In this document: piece by piece, positions 4,942 through 11,563 of the stretch
How positions within the stretch are numbered: position 1 is the stretch's first letter
Layout: each line of letters starts with the position of its first letter
Assembly: GCA_028276215.1 (NCBI GenBank)
Contig: JAPYWT010000031.1
Location: 1-11,585 of the forward strand
Origin: Thermoflexus sp.
Lineage (GTDB): Bacteria; Chloroflexota; Anaerolineae; B4-G1; DUEL01
Direction of reading: 5' to 3'
DNA length: 11,585 nucleotides
Notes under the pieces: generated by a model
The model's input: the letters and a program-made list of their open reading frames with translations, nothing else
Database searches by the model: none
What the model was told of the DNA's origin: nothing
Made by a program: the position numbers and the translations under genes

Positions 4942-5841
4942 GTGTTCCGCCGGGTACTCTTCCCGACCGACTTTTCGGCCTACGCGACGGCCGTAATGGA
5001 CTGCCTGCCGGAGTGGAAGGCGGCGGGAATGCAGGAGGTGCTGTTGCTGGGCGTCATCCGGCCGGCGGAGATTCCGCTGGGCGGCTCGCTGGATCGGGAC
5101 GTCCTGGAGGAGATGCGGTGGGGTGCCCGGCAGCGGCTTCACCTGGCCCGGCAGGCACTGGAGGGGCAGGGGCTGGTGGTGCGCACCCGCCTGGAGGTCG
5201 GACCACCGGCCCCCACCATCGTCCGCGTGGCCGAAGAGGAGGGGGTGGACCTCATTGCGATGGGCGCGCAGGGAAAGAGTTTGGTGCAGGAACTGCTCCT
5301 GGGGAGCGTGGCCCACGAGGTGGCCCGGCGGGCGCCGGTGCCGGTGCTCATTGAAAAGTTTGACGTGGTGCGTCAGTTGGGTCACGTGGAGTGTCGTCGC
5401 CGCTGCGCCCGCACGTTCCAGCGGATTCTTCATCCTACCGACTTCTCCGAGTGCGCGGATGCCGCCTTCAACGTGGTCAAGCGGCTGCGGGCCGCCGGGA
5501 CCGAAGAGGTCATCCTGCTCCACGTCCAGGACGAGCGGGCCATGCGTCACCGTCCGCCGGAGCAACTGGCGGAGTTTGACCGGATAGACACTGAACGGCT
5601 GGAGGAGATGAAACGGGCGCTGGTCCTCTACGGCATCCCGCAGGTCCGGGTGATGCTGCGCCACGGCATCCCGTTCGTGGAGACGCTGCGGGTCGCTGAG
5701 GAGGAAGACGTCTGTCTGATTGTGCTGGGCACCAAAGGCCGCAGCGCGGTGGCGGAGATGCTGACCGGCAGCACCTTTGAGAACGTCATCCGCCAGAGCC
5801 GCAGGCCGGTGCTGGTGGTCCGGGGGACTCAGTGCCGATAG
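4942..5841 (+). CDS. tandem universal stress protein (two Usp domains)
   Basis: 299-aa cytoplasmic protein with two UspA domains in a row. Domain 1 (about residues 1-140) opens with FRRVLFPTDFSAYA and has the ATP-binding pattern G-2x-G-9x-G-S at G108, G111 and G121. Domain 2 (about 158-299) opens with FQRILHPTDFSECA and has the same pattern at G263, G266 and G276. Both sites are intact, so nucleotide binding is likely in each domain. The inter-domain linker carries a Cx3C pair (C151, C155). The start is a GTG; it places the first strand exactly where Usp domains begin, with a G-rich weak ribosome-binding site (4933-4937). The preceding inverted repeat is only 17 bp upstream. Role: stress or energy sensing, specific partner unknown. 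Confidence 0.9.
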   Translation: MFRRVLFPTDFSAYATAVMDCLPEWKAAGMQEVLLLGVIRPAEIPLGGSLDRDVLEEMRWGARQRLHLARQALEGQGLVVRTRLEVGPPAPTIVRVAEEEGVDLIAMGAQGKSLVQELLLGSVAHEVARRAPVPVLIEKFDVVRQLGHVECRRRCARTFQRILHPTDFSECADAAFNVVKRLRAAGTEEVILLHVQDERAMRHRPPEQLAEFDRIDTERLEEMKRALVLYGIPQVRVMLRHGIPFVETLRVAEEEDVCLIVLGTKGRSAVAEMLTGSTFENVIRQSRRPVLVVRGTQCR

Positions 5842-5875
5842 GGCAGGCTGTCCGCCCAGTCGTGTGAACATTCAT

Positions 5876-5950
5876 GTAGCACAGGCCGCCAGGCCTGCAT
5901 GCAGGCTAAAGCCTGCGCTACGGGTTCGTCGTAGCGCAGGCCGCCAGGCC
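5876..5950. repeat. dispersed GTAGCRCAGGCCGCCAGGCC repeat, two direct copies plus an inverted part
   Basis: Two 20-bp copies (5876-5895 and 5931-5950) differ at one base. Between them GCAGGCTAAAGCCTGC (5901-5916) forms a hairpin that runs into GCCTGCGCTAC (5911-5921), which is the reverse complement of the first 11 bp of the second copy. The whole can fold as alternative stems. It looks like a dispersed REP-like element. Confidence 0.7.
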
Positions 5951-5967
5951 GGTTGACGCGGGCAAAC

Positions 5968-5981
5968 TCTCCTAAAGGAGA
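5968..5981 (+). promoter_or_regulatory. ribosome-binding site inside a small stem
   Basis: TCTCC-TAAA-GGAGA forms a 5-bp stem that would bury the AAAGGAG ribosome-binding site of the short ORF starting at 5985. The stem is short and its effect is uncertain. Confidence 0.35.
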
Positions 5982-5984
5982 CCG

Positions 5985-6161
5985 ATGAAGTACCATCCGG
6001 GGTGCCGATGCCTGTGCTGTCGGGGGCGCGGGCCGGGCCGCAAGCGGCCGCCGCCCTGCCTCTCGCGAGTCGCTGACCCTTTGGTAACTATTCAGACTTC
6101 CTCACCCCACCCCCGCCGCCCTCGGGCCGAAGGCCCTTCGGGCCGAGGCCTGCGGCGGTAG
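5985..6161 (+). CDS. possible 58-aa cysteine-rich peptide
   Basis: Short ORF with AAAGGAG four bases before its ATG, an unusually good site for this gap. The N-terminus is dense in cysteine (C7, C9, C11, C12, then C25) and is followed by arginine-, lysine- and proline-rich sequence with no membrane segment. Such a CxCxCC cluster could bind a soft metal such as As, Zn or Cu, but I do not recognise a family. The C-terminal third is encoded by the palindromic element at 6100-6189, so either the original gene end was replaced by a repeat or the ORF is accidental. It is isolated from both neighbouring genes. Evidence is the start context and composition only. Confidence 0.28.
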   Translation: MKYHPGCRCLCCRGRGPGRKRPPPCLSRVADPLVTIQTSSPHPRRPRAEGPSGRGLRR

Positions 6162-6189
6162 CGGCGAAGCCGCTGGGGGAGGGGTGAGG
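6100..6189. repeat. composite palindromic element with 15-bp end arms
   Basis: The ends are CCTCACCCCACCCCC (6100-6114) and GGGGGAGGGGTGAGG (6175-6189), complementary at 14 of 15 positions. Inside are CCGAAGG-C-CCTTCGG (6127-6141) and AGCGGC-GAA-GCCGCT (6160-6174). The nested design and about 90-bp size suggest a non-coding repeat (REP/MITE-like) that inserted or expanded here. No transposase is present. Confidence 0.65.
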
Positions 6190-6244
6190 CTGAACACTTA
6201 CACCCTTTGATTCATCCGCTCATCCTATAAGGAGGCAAGAACAA

Positions 6245-7165
6245 ATGACTGCGCAGAAAGTCCCGTGGTATCGGACGCAAATCGTCACCCTGGTGTTGCT
6301 GGCCATCGTGGCCATCGTCGTCATCTGGGCCGCGCTGGCCGGGTATCACGCGAAAGGCGAGCCGGCCATCGGCGTCGGACGGGGAATCATCCTGCTGGTG
6401 GTGGGCTTCTTCGCCGGTCTCCTGGGCAGCCTCATCGGCACCGGCGGCTGCAGCGTGATGCTCCCCATCATCCACTTCTGGATGGGCTTCCCGGCCTCGC
6501 TGGCGGTGGGCACCACTCTCTTCGCCGTCATCTTCACCGCCACCTCGGGCGCGTGGGGGCATCTGGTGCGGCGCAACCTGGACCGGCGGGCAACCCTCTG
6601 GCTGGGGGGTGGGGGCATCCTGGGCGTGCTCCTGGGCTCCTGGCTCTTCACCTTCCTGGCCCAACATCAGGCACTGCTGGGGCTGGTCCTGGGCCTGCTC
6701 TTCCTCTGGCCCGCCATCCGCATGATCTGGGAGGGGGTTGAGGGCTTCACCGGCAAGGGGCCTGGGAAGACGGAGGGGAATGAAATCCCCGGCAACGGCT
6801 GGTGGATGGCCCTCTTCGGCTTCATCGTGGGCATCGCCACCGGCATCGCCGGGCTGGGCGGCGGCTACGCGCTGGTGCCCGGCCTCATCTACCTCTTCTC
6901 CGCCCCCGTCTACATCACGATGGGCACCTCGCTGGCGGTGATGGTCCCGCTGGCGCTGGTGGGCGGGCTGATCAAAGTGGCCCAGGGCTTTGTGGCACTG
7001 GTGGCGGGCGGCATTCTGGGCGGCGGGACGATTATCGGCGCCCAGGTCGGTGCGTCCATCATCAAGCGCTTCAAGCCCCATACCCTCAAATTCATCTTCG
7101 GCATCTACTTCCTGTACGTCGCTCTCAAGTTCGTCCTGGGCTACTTCGGGATTCGCATCTGGTAA
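6245..7165 (+). CDS. TauE/SafE family permease (copy 1)
   Basis: 306-aa membrane protein of the TauE/SafE (DUF81) family, whose characterised members export sulfite or sulfonates or take up sulfur compounds. An extra N-terminal hydrophobic segment (about residues 12-33) precedes two internally similar halves. The first has GTGGCSVMLPII at 65-76 and the second GLGGGYALVPGL at 203-214; these are the glycine-rich family motifs. A hydrophilic loop at about 163-184 separates the halves. The ATG is nine bases after GGAGG (6231-6235). It is somewhat longer than typical members (about 250-270 aa) because of the N-terminal segment and the loop. Substrate cannot be read from sequence. A downstream rhodanese and two more TauE/SafE genes point to sulfur compounds. 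Confidence 0.9.
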   Translation: MTAQKVPWYRTQIVTLVLLAIVAIVVIWAALAGYHAKGEPAIGVGRGIILLVVGFFAGLLGSLIGTGGCSVMLPIIHFWMGFPASLAVGTTLFAVIFTATSGAWGHLVRRNLDRRATLWLGGGGILGVLLGSWLFTFLAQHQALLGLVLGLLFLWPAIRMIWEGVEGFTGKGPGKTEGNEIPGNGWWMALFGFIVGIATGIAGLGGGYALVPGLIYLFSAPVYITMGTSLAVMVPLALVGGLIKVAQGFVALVAGGILGGGTIIGAQVGASIIKRFKPHTLKFIFGIYFLYVALKFVLGYFGIRIW

Positions 7166-7171
7166 GTTTCA

Positions 7172-7202
7172 GGGTGGCCGAAGGCAATGCCTTCGGCCAC
7201 CC
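7172..7202 (+). terminator. 15-bp perfect inverted repeat after TauE/SafE copy 1
   Basis: Arms GGGTGGCCGAAGGCA (7172-7186) and TGCCTTCGGCCACCC (7188-7202) surround a single A, so the actual loop will open by a few pairs. It starts seven bases after the TAA. No strong T-run follows (only ATTCTTT further on), so factor-independent termination is uncertain. It may separate this gene from the rhodanese operon or stabilise the upstream mRNA. Confidence 0.5.
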
Positions 7203-7227
7203 CAATCCCATTCTTTGGAGGTGAACA

Positions 7228-7641
7228 ATGTCCAATGATCTCTTCTCCCAGTGGCTGAGCGGGCTGGACTTTGAGTACTGGAGCACCGGTCAGCACAAGG
7301 TTGAACCATCCGTTTTCTTTGAAAAATGGGCGAAAGGCGAGGCAATCCTGCTGGATGTGCGGGCTCCGGAGGAGAAGGAGTTTGTGACCTTTCCCTTTGC
7401 GCTGGAGATTCCCATCAACGAACTGCCGGCGCGCCTGAACGAGATTCCGCGCGATAAACTGGTGGTCACTTTCTGCTCCGGCGGCGACCGCGCCAACGTG
7501 GCCTTTGCCTATCTGCACGCCCAGGGCTTTGAGAATGTCCGGATTATGCCGGGTGGGTATGCCAGCCTGTTCCCGGAACTGATGCCGGGCAAAGTCCGTG
7601 CCGCGCGGCAGCGCCGGGCGCAAGGAGAAGACCCCCGATGA
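7228..7641 (+). CDS. single-domain rhodanese-like sulfurtransferase
   Basis: 137-aa protein with one rhodanese domain (about residues 25-125). It contains the LLDVRAPEEKEF segment (41-52) and the active-site loop TFCSGGDRA, with the persulfide-forming cysteine at C83 and R88 closing a six-residue loop typical of thiosulfate or polysulfide sulfurtransferases. It ends with GYASLFPEL and a basic tail. There is no signal peptide, so it is cytoplasmic. The ATG follows TTGGAGGTG. Its TGA overlaps the next ATG (ATGA), so it is translationally coupled to a TauE/SafE permease; this makes a sulfane-sulfur substrate or product for that permease plausible. Confidence 0.92.
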   Translation: MSNDLFSQWLSGLDFEYWSTGQHKVEPSVFFEKWAKGEAILLDVRAPEEKEFVTFPFALEIPINELPARLNEIPRDKLVVTFCSGGDRANVAFAYLHAQGFENVRIMPGGYASLFPELMPGKVRAARQRRAQGEDPR

Positions 7642-8393
7642 GCGCCGTTTTTTACGTCCTCAGCGCGCTGGTGGTCTTCCTTTTCTCCGGCCTGCTGGCC
7701 ATGGCGGGCATCGGTGCGGCGTTTCTGTTTGTGCCCTTCTTCTACTACCTGGGCGTTCCGCTGGCGGAGGCCACGCCGACGGCCCTGCTGTTGAACGTCG
7801 TGAGCCTGCTGCTGGCCGCCATCAACTACTGGCGGGGGAAACTGGTCAACTGGCGCGTGGGACTGCCGGTGCTGGTGGCGGCGGTCATCCTCTCGCCGGT
7901 CGGTGCCCGACTGACGCCCCACGTGAACAAGCGGCTGCTGCTCGGCCTCTTCGCGGCTTTCCTGGTCTTCGCGGGCTTCATGATGCTCTTCTACCGGGCC
8001 AGGACACGGACACGGCCGCTGAGCCGGGGGGCCGAAGTCGGCGCGGGCGTGGGGGTGGGCGCCGTGGCCGGATTCCTGGGCGGCCTGCTGGGCGTCGGCG
8101 GGGGGAACTTCGTCCTGCCGGTGCTCAACTGGATTGGGCTGGACCCCAAAGTCGCCGCCGGGACGACGTCCCTGGTCGTGGTCTTCTCGTCGCTCTCCGG
8201 CTTTCTGGGACACGCGACAATGAGCCGGCTGGACCCCTTGTTTGTCGGCCTGATGGCCGTGATGGCCGCAGCAGGCTCCATCGTCGGCTCGCAGTTGATG
8301 AAGACCAGACTGTCCAGCGCGCAACTGAAAAAGATCATCGGCGTGCTGCTGTGGATGATCGCCGCCAAGATGATCTTTGACCTGATCAAATAG
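7638..8393 (+). CDS. TauE/SafE family permease (copy 2)
   Basis: 251-aa membrane protein of normal family length with two repeated halves. The first half carries MAGIGAAFLFVPFF (22-35), a modified form of the motif in which the GG pair is lost. The second carries GLLGVGGGNFVLPVL (149-163). A basic loop (RARTRTRPLSR, about 120-130) separates the halves. It is coupled by a 4-bp overlap to the rhodanese gene and ends 16 bp before the FmdE-family gene, so these three are almost certainly one transcript. It is likely a transporter of sulfite, sulfonate or thiosulfate-like anions; direction and substrate are inferred from context only. It is clearly different in sequence from copy 1, so this is not a recent duplication. 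Confidence 0.9.
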   Translation: MSAVFYVLSALVVFLFSGLLAMAGIGAAFLFVPFFYYLGVPLAEATPTALLLNVVSLLLAAINYWRGKLVNWRVGLPVLVAAVILSPVGARLTPHVNKRLLLGLFAAFLVFAGFMMLFYRARTRTRPLSRGAEVGAGVGVGAVAGFLGGLLGVGGGNFVLPVLNWIGLDPKVAAGTTSLVVVFSSLSGFLGHATMSRLDPLFVGLMAVMAAAGSIVGSQLMKTRLSSAQLKKIIGVLLWMIAAKMIFDLIK

Positions 8394-8409
8394 ACAACAG
8401 GAGGAAGCA

Positions 8410-9030
8410 ATGGTAACCAGGTATATTCCCCCGGAGTGGGCCTTTGAGTTTCATGGACACGAGTGCCCGTTCATGCCCGTGGGGTACCGCATGGGCATGC
8501 TGGCGCTCGCCTATCTGGGCGTTGAGAGGGAGCCCGACCACGGGTTCTACGTCTTTCCCGAACTGGGCGAGGGCCATCCGCAAACCTGTATGATGGACGG
8601 CATCCAGATCGCCACCGGCGCCACCTATGGCAAGGTGCTGATGGCCAAGACCTTCTACGGCAAACTGGCGGCCACGTTCTATCACCCGCAAAAGGGCGCG
8701 GTGCGCTATTCGCTGCTGCCCGACTTTGTGGACGCGATGGGGAAATTTGAGTTCTTTGCCTATCGCAAGAGAGGGATTGAGCCATCGCACATTCCGCTGG
8801 AGGTGCGGCGGGAGGTGATCCAGTGGACCTATGAGCAGCCCGACGAGGCCATCTTCAAGGTAGAACCCAGGCCGGATTTCCGGTACACCCCGGTCCAGGG
8901 CTCCTTCAACAAGACGAAATGCAGCGTATGCGGCGAGTACGTCTTTGAGCGGTACGTGCGCATAAAGGACGGGAAGCCGGTGTGCATCCCCTGCTCGGGC
9001 TACGAAAAGCAAGTGCTCGTGGAACGCTGA
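8410..9030 (+). CDS. FmdE family protein with C-terminal zinc ribbon
   Basis: 206-aa cytoplasmic protein of the FmdE family, named after subunit E of formylmethanofuran dehydrogenase, whose exact role is unclear and which is widespread in organisms without methanogenesis. Hallmarks are FHGHECPFMPVGYRMG near the N-terminus (H15, H17, C19) and CMMDGIQIATGATYGK at 60-75, both of which probably form a metal or cofactor site. The C-terminal ribbon has CSVC (C171, C174) and CIPC (C192, C195). Both domains look intact. The ATG follows AGGAGGAAGCA, 16 bp after the TauE/SafE gene. No other formylmethanofuran or molybdopterin enzyme gene is nearby. Association with a sulfurtransferase and anion permeases suggests sulfur or metal-cofactor chemistry. 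Confidence 0.9.
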   Translation: MVTRYIPPEWAFEFHGHECPFMPVGYRMGMLALAYLGVEREPDHGFYVFPELGEGHPQTCMMDGIQIATGATYGKVLMAKTFYGKLAATFYHPQKGAVRYSLLPDFVDAMGKFEFFAYRKRGIEPSHIPLEVRREVIQWTYEQPDEAIFKVEPRPDFRYTPVQGSFNKTKCSVCGEYVFERYVRIKDGKPVCIPCSGYEKQVLVER

Positions 9031-9088
9031 CCCAAATGCAGATGGGAGCACAGGACCCGGCGCAAAAACGGTTCAGGAGGAGGAAACT

Positions 9089-9859
9089 ATGCCCCCAACC
9101 CTCTTGCTTCTCATCAAGATTCTCGTGGCAAGTCTGATTGTCGGCTTCGTCACCGCCTCCATCAGGTCCTGGGTGGACCGTTTCTTCCTGGTCATCCTGC
9201 TCACTGGCCTGGTGGGGCTGCCCATCCAGCGGTCCATCGCCATCAACCTGGTAGTGGTGGCCCTGGCCGCGCTCATGATGGCCTTGCGTCAGAGCGGGGT
9301 GCTGAAATCGGTGCGCGAAGACTGGGCTATACTCGTCCTGCCCGCCATGCTGGGCGGCATGTTAGGGCGCTTGCTCGGCCTGCAAATCCCGACGCGCACC
9401 CTGGTGGTCGCGCTGGGTGCATACGCCGTTCTGGCTGGCCTGCGCATGGCGTTCATCAAGCCGCTGCCCGAACGCGATGACAAAGTGCACCCAGCCTGGC
9501 AGGCGCCGGTAGCCTTTCTGTTCGGCGGGCTGACCGGCCTGCTTTCGGCCGGCGGTAAGCCTTTCAGCGTGCCGATCTACAACTGGGCGATGGGACATCA
9601 CCCGCAGCGCGCTTACGCGCTGGCCTCGGTGGGCGTCACGGCCGCTGCGTGGAGCGCGATCGGTGTACAGGTGGGGGTGGGAATCCCATTCGCGGCCGCC
9701 GACTTGGTCTTGGCCGCCTACGCATTCATCCTGGTCACGCTGACGGCGCTGGCCGTGGACCGCTTCTGGACGCCGAAACTGAACTCTGTGGTGACCTGGA
9801 TCATCGCCCCGTTGCTGGTGCTGGTCGGCATCCGTTTCGTTATGATGGGGCTGGCTTGA
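9089..9859 (+). CDS. TauE/SafE family permease (copy 3, divergent)
   Basis: 256-aa membrane protein with about seven or eight hydrophobic segments. The second half shows a family-like motif, GLTGLLSAGGKPFSVPIYNW (147-166). The first half lacks the glycine-rich motif and instead has VGFVTASIRSWVDRFFLVIL (18-37), with charged residues where GxGG is expected. It is thus a divergent member; a different substrate or partial loss of function is possible. The start ATG follows AGGAGGAGG. It lies 58 bp after the FmdE-family gene and 38 bp before the ABC ATPase gene, so it probably belongs to the same transcript. Confidence 0.8.
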   Translation: MPPTLLLLIKILVASLIVGFVTASIRSWVDRFFLVILLTGLVGLPIQRSIAINLVVVALAALMMALRQSGVLKSVREDWAILVLPAMLGGMLGRLLGLQIPTRTLVVALGAYAVLAGLRMAFIKPLPERDDKVHPAWQAPVAFLFGGLTGLLSAGGKPFSVPIYNWAMGHHPQRAYALASVGVTAAAWSAIGVQVGVGIPFAAADLVLAAYAFILVTLTALAVDRFWTPKLNSVVTWIIAPLLVLVGIRFVMMGLA

Positions 9860-9886
9860 GCCTGATTCCTGCCAACGAAGAAAGGC

Positions 9887-9891
9887 GGAGG
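9887..9891 (+). promoter_or_regulatory. ribosome-binding site that fixes the GTG start at 9898
   Basis: GGAGG sits six bases before GTG 9898. The frame is open further upstream, but that part overlaps the TauE/SafE gene out of frame and encodes no ABC-like sequence. Confidence 0.7.
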
Positions 9892-9897
9892 CGAATC

Positions 9898-10839
9898 GTG
9901 ACCGAAGCGGTTCAGGTCACCGGCCTCACCAAAATCTACCCTGCGGCGGGAGGACGTCCGCCGGTGCGCGCCGTGGACGGGATTGATTTCACCGTCCACG
10001 AAGGCGAGGTCTTCGGTTTCCTGGGGCCCAACGGCGCCGGCAAAACGACGACCATCCGCATGCTCACCGGCCTGACGCGCCCCACGGCCGGCCACGCCCG
10101 CGTGCTGGGCTTTGACCTGGCGACGGAGGTGACCCGCATCAAGAAGCACATCGGCGTCGTTCCCGAGACTTCCAACCTGTACGACGAACTCTCGGCCTTT
10201 GACAATCTGGTCTTCAGCATGCAGTTGTACGGCGTGCCGCGCGCCGAACGCAAGCGGCGTGCCGAAGAACTGCTGGCCCGCTTCGGCCTGAGCGAGAAGC
10301 GGGACGTCCCCTTCGCCCAACTCTCGCGCGGGATGAAGCGCGCCCTGACCATCGCCGCCGCGCTGGCGCATCGTCCATCTCTCCTTTTCCTGGACGAACC
10401 CACCACCGGCCTGGACGTGATGAGCGCGCGCCACCTGCGGGGGATGATTGCCGACCTGCGCCGGGAGGGCGTGACCGTCTTCCTGACGACCCATTACCTG
10501 GAAGAGGCCGAACGGCTGTGCGACCGCATCGCCATCATCGTCCGGGGGCACATCGTGGCGCTGGATACCGTGGACGGGCTGAAGGCGCAGGCGTCGGGCC
10601 GCCCGACGGTGGAGATCACGGTGGCGGGGGAGGACGGCCGCACCGAGACGCTGCGCCTGGAAGGCGACGACGTGGAAGTGACCCTGCGCCAGGTGCTGGC
10701 GCAGGTCGGGGGCCGGCAAGTGCTCGCCGTCAACACACTCCGCCCGACGCTGGAGGACGTGTTCGTCCGGTTGACCGGCCTGAGCGCCGAGGTCATGCTG
10801 GTAGAGAAGGGGAGAGGAGGCGGCAATGCTCGCGGATGA
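9898..10839 (+). CDS. ABC exporter ATP-binding protein (DrrA-like)
   Basis: 313-aa ATPase subunit of an ABC-2-type exporter. From the GTG start, Walker A GPNGAGKT is at 43-50, the signature LSRGM at 142-146, Walker B LLFLDE at 162-167, and the switch histidine is H199 (TTHYLEEAERL). A C-terminal region of about 90 residues after the ATPase core, ending LRPTLEDVFVRLTG, is typical of the DrrA/NatA group. All catalytic motifs are intact. It overlaps the permease gene by 14 bp, so the two are made together. Family members export drugs, lipids, polysaccharide or Na+; the substrate here is unknown. Confidence 0.94.
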   Translation: MTEAVQVTGLTKIYPAAGGRPPVRAVDGIDFTVHEGEVFGFLGPNGAGKTTTIRMLTGLTRPTAGHARVLGFDLATEVTRIKKHIGVVPETSNLYDELSAFDNLVFSMQLYGVPRAERKRRAEELLARFGLSEKRDVPFAQLSRGMKRALTIAAALAHRPSLLFLDEPTTGLDVMSARHLRGMIADLRREGVTVFLTTHYLEEAERLCDRIAIIVRGHIVALDTVDGLKAQASGRPTVEITVAGEDGRTETLRLEGDDVEVTLRQVLAQVGGRQVLAVNTLRPTLEDVFVRLTGLSAEVMLVEKGRGGGNARG

Positions 10840-11557
10840 CCTGCGCGGAATGGGGTACATCGCCCTGAAGGACCTGCGGGCCTATTACTTCAAGCCGCCC
10901 AACATCAGTTGGGGCATCCTCTTCCCCTTCGCCTTCGTCCTGGCCTTTGCCATCCGCAATCCGGGCGAACTGCGGGAATTGGTGCCCGGCCTGCTGGCAT
11001 TGACGCTGCTGTTCGGCACCAGTTCTATGGAGGCAATCGTCATCGTCTTTGAGCAACGCATCGGCGCGATGGAACGGTTGATGCTGGCTCCGATACGATT
11101 GCCAGCGCTCCTGGCCGGGAAACTGTTGGGCGGAATGGCCTTCGGCCTGGCGGTGACGCTGGTGGTGCTGGTCATCTCGCTGCTCGTCTTCGGCACCATC
11201 CCCGCCAACTGGCCGCTGCTCATCCTGGCGCTGCTGCTTGCGGCGGCGGCCTTCTCGGCGCTGGGAGCGTTCGTCTCCGTTGCCGTGCGCGAGGTGTTTG
11301 AGGCGCAGACGCTGGCCAATTTCATCCGTTTCCCGATGATGTTCCTGGGCGGCGTGTTCGTGCCCCTGGCCGCTATGCCCGGCTGGCTGCAGGTCGTGGC
11401 GCGGCTCCTTCCGCTGACCTACGCCGTTGAAGCCCTGCAGGCCGCGTTCGCGGGCCCTTCGTGGGGCACGGCCGGGCTGGACCTGGGGGCGCTGGCGGCG
11501 TTCGCGGCGGTTCTGTTCGGGCTGGCCGTGCGCACCCTGGCCCGACGCGTGGACTGA
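10826..11557 (+). CDS. ABC-2 type permease (DrrB-like)
   Basis: 243-aa integral membrane subunit of the exporter. It has a short cytoplasmic N-terminus with LKDLRAYYFKPP (about residues 14-25) followed by about six membrane segments. Family features are the MEAIVIVFEQRIGAMERLMLAPI stretch between the second and third segments, and the C-terminal PMMFLGGVFVPLAAMPGWLQ motif typical of ABC-2 permeases, followed by PLTYAVEAL. The ATG is placed by GAGGAGG (10814-10820), six bases upstream, inside the ATPase gene. Two permease monomers and two ATPases would make the complex. Confidence 0.93.
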   Translation: MLADDLRGMGYIALKDLRAYYFKPPNISWGILFPFAFVLAFAIRNPGELRELVPGLLALTLLFGTSSMEAIVIVFEQRIGAMERLMLAPIRLPALLAGKLLGGMAFGLAVTLVVLVISLLVFGTIPANWPLLILALLLAAAAFSALGAFVSVAVREVFEAQTLANFIRFPMMFLGGVFVPLAAMPGWLQVVARLLPLTYAVEALQAAFAGPSWGTAGLDLGALAAFAAVLFGLAVRTLARRVD

Positions 11558-11563
11558 ACAACG

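Larger units (their letters stand above)
5842..6244. other. 403-bp intergenic region, repeat-rich, no firm gene
   Basis: The gap lies between the stress protein and the first TauE/SafE gene. It holds dispersed GTAGCGCAGGC-type repeats (5876-5950), a cysteine-rich short ORF with a good ribosome-binding site (5985-6161), and a composite palindromic element (6100-6189). It ends with the AAGGAGG of the TauE/SafE gene. I see no tRNA, no clear promoter and no conserved riboswitch pattern. TTGATT at 6207 and TATAAG at 6226 are only 13 bp apart and were not called. Confidence 0.7.

Noticed and set aside
6207..6231. Promoter TTGATT...TATAAG before TauE/SafE copy 1
   Set aside because: The spacer is only 13 bp and the -10 box would overlap the ribosome-binding site.
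5842..6244. Riboswitch or structured RNA leader for the permease gene
   Set aside because: The stems are explained by dispersed palindromic repeats; I recognise no known riboswitch core and no long-range conserved pairing.
9649..9897. Upstream extension of the ABC ATPase gene
   Set aside because: It overlaps the TauE/SafE gene in another frame and encodes Gly/Arg-rich sequence; the ABC fold and a GGAGG site begin at GTG 9898.
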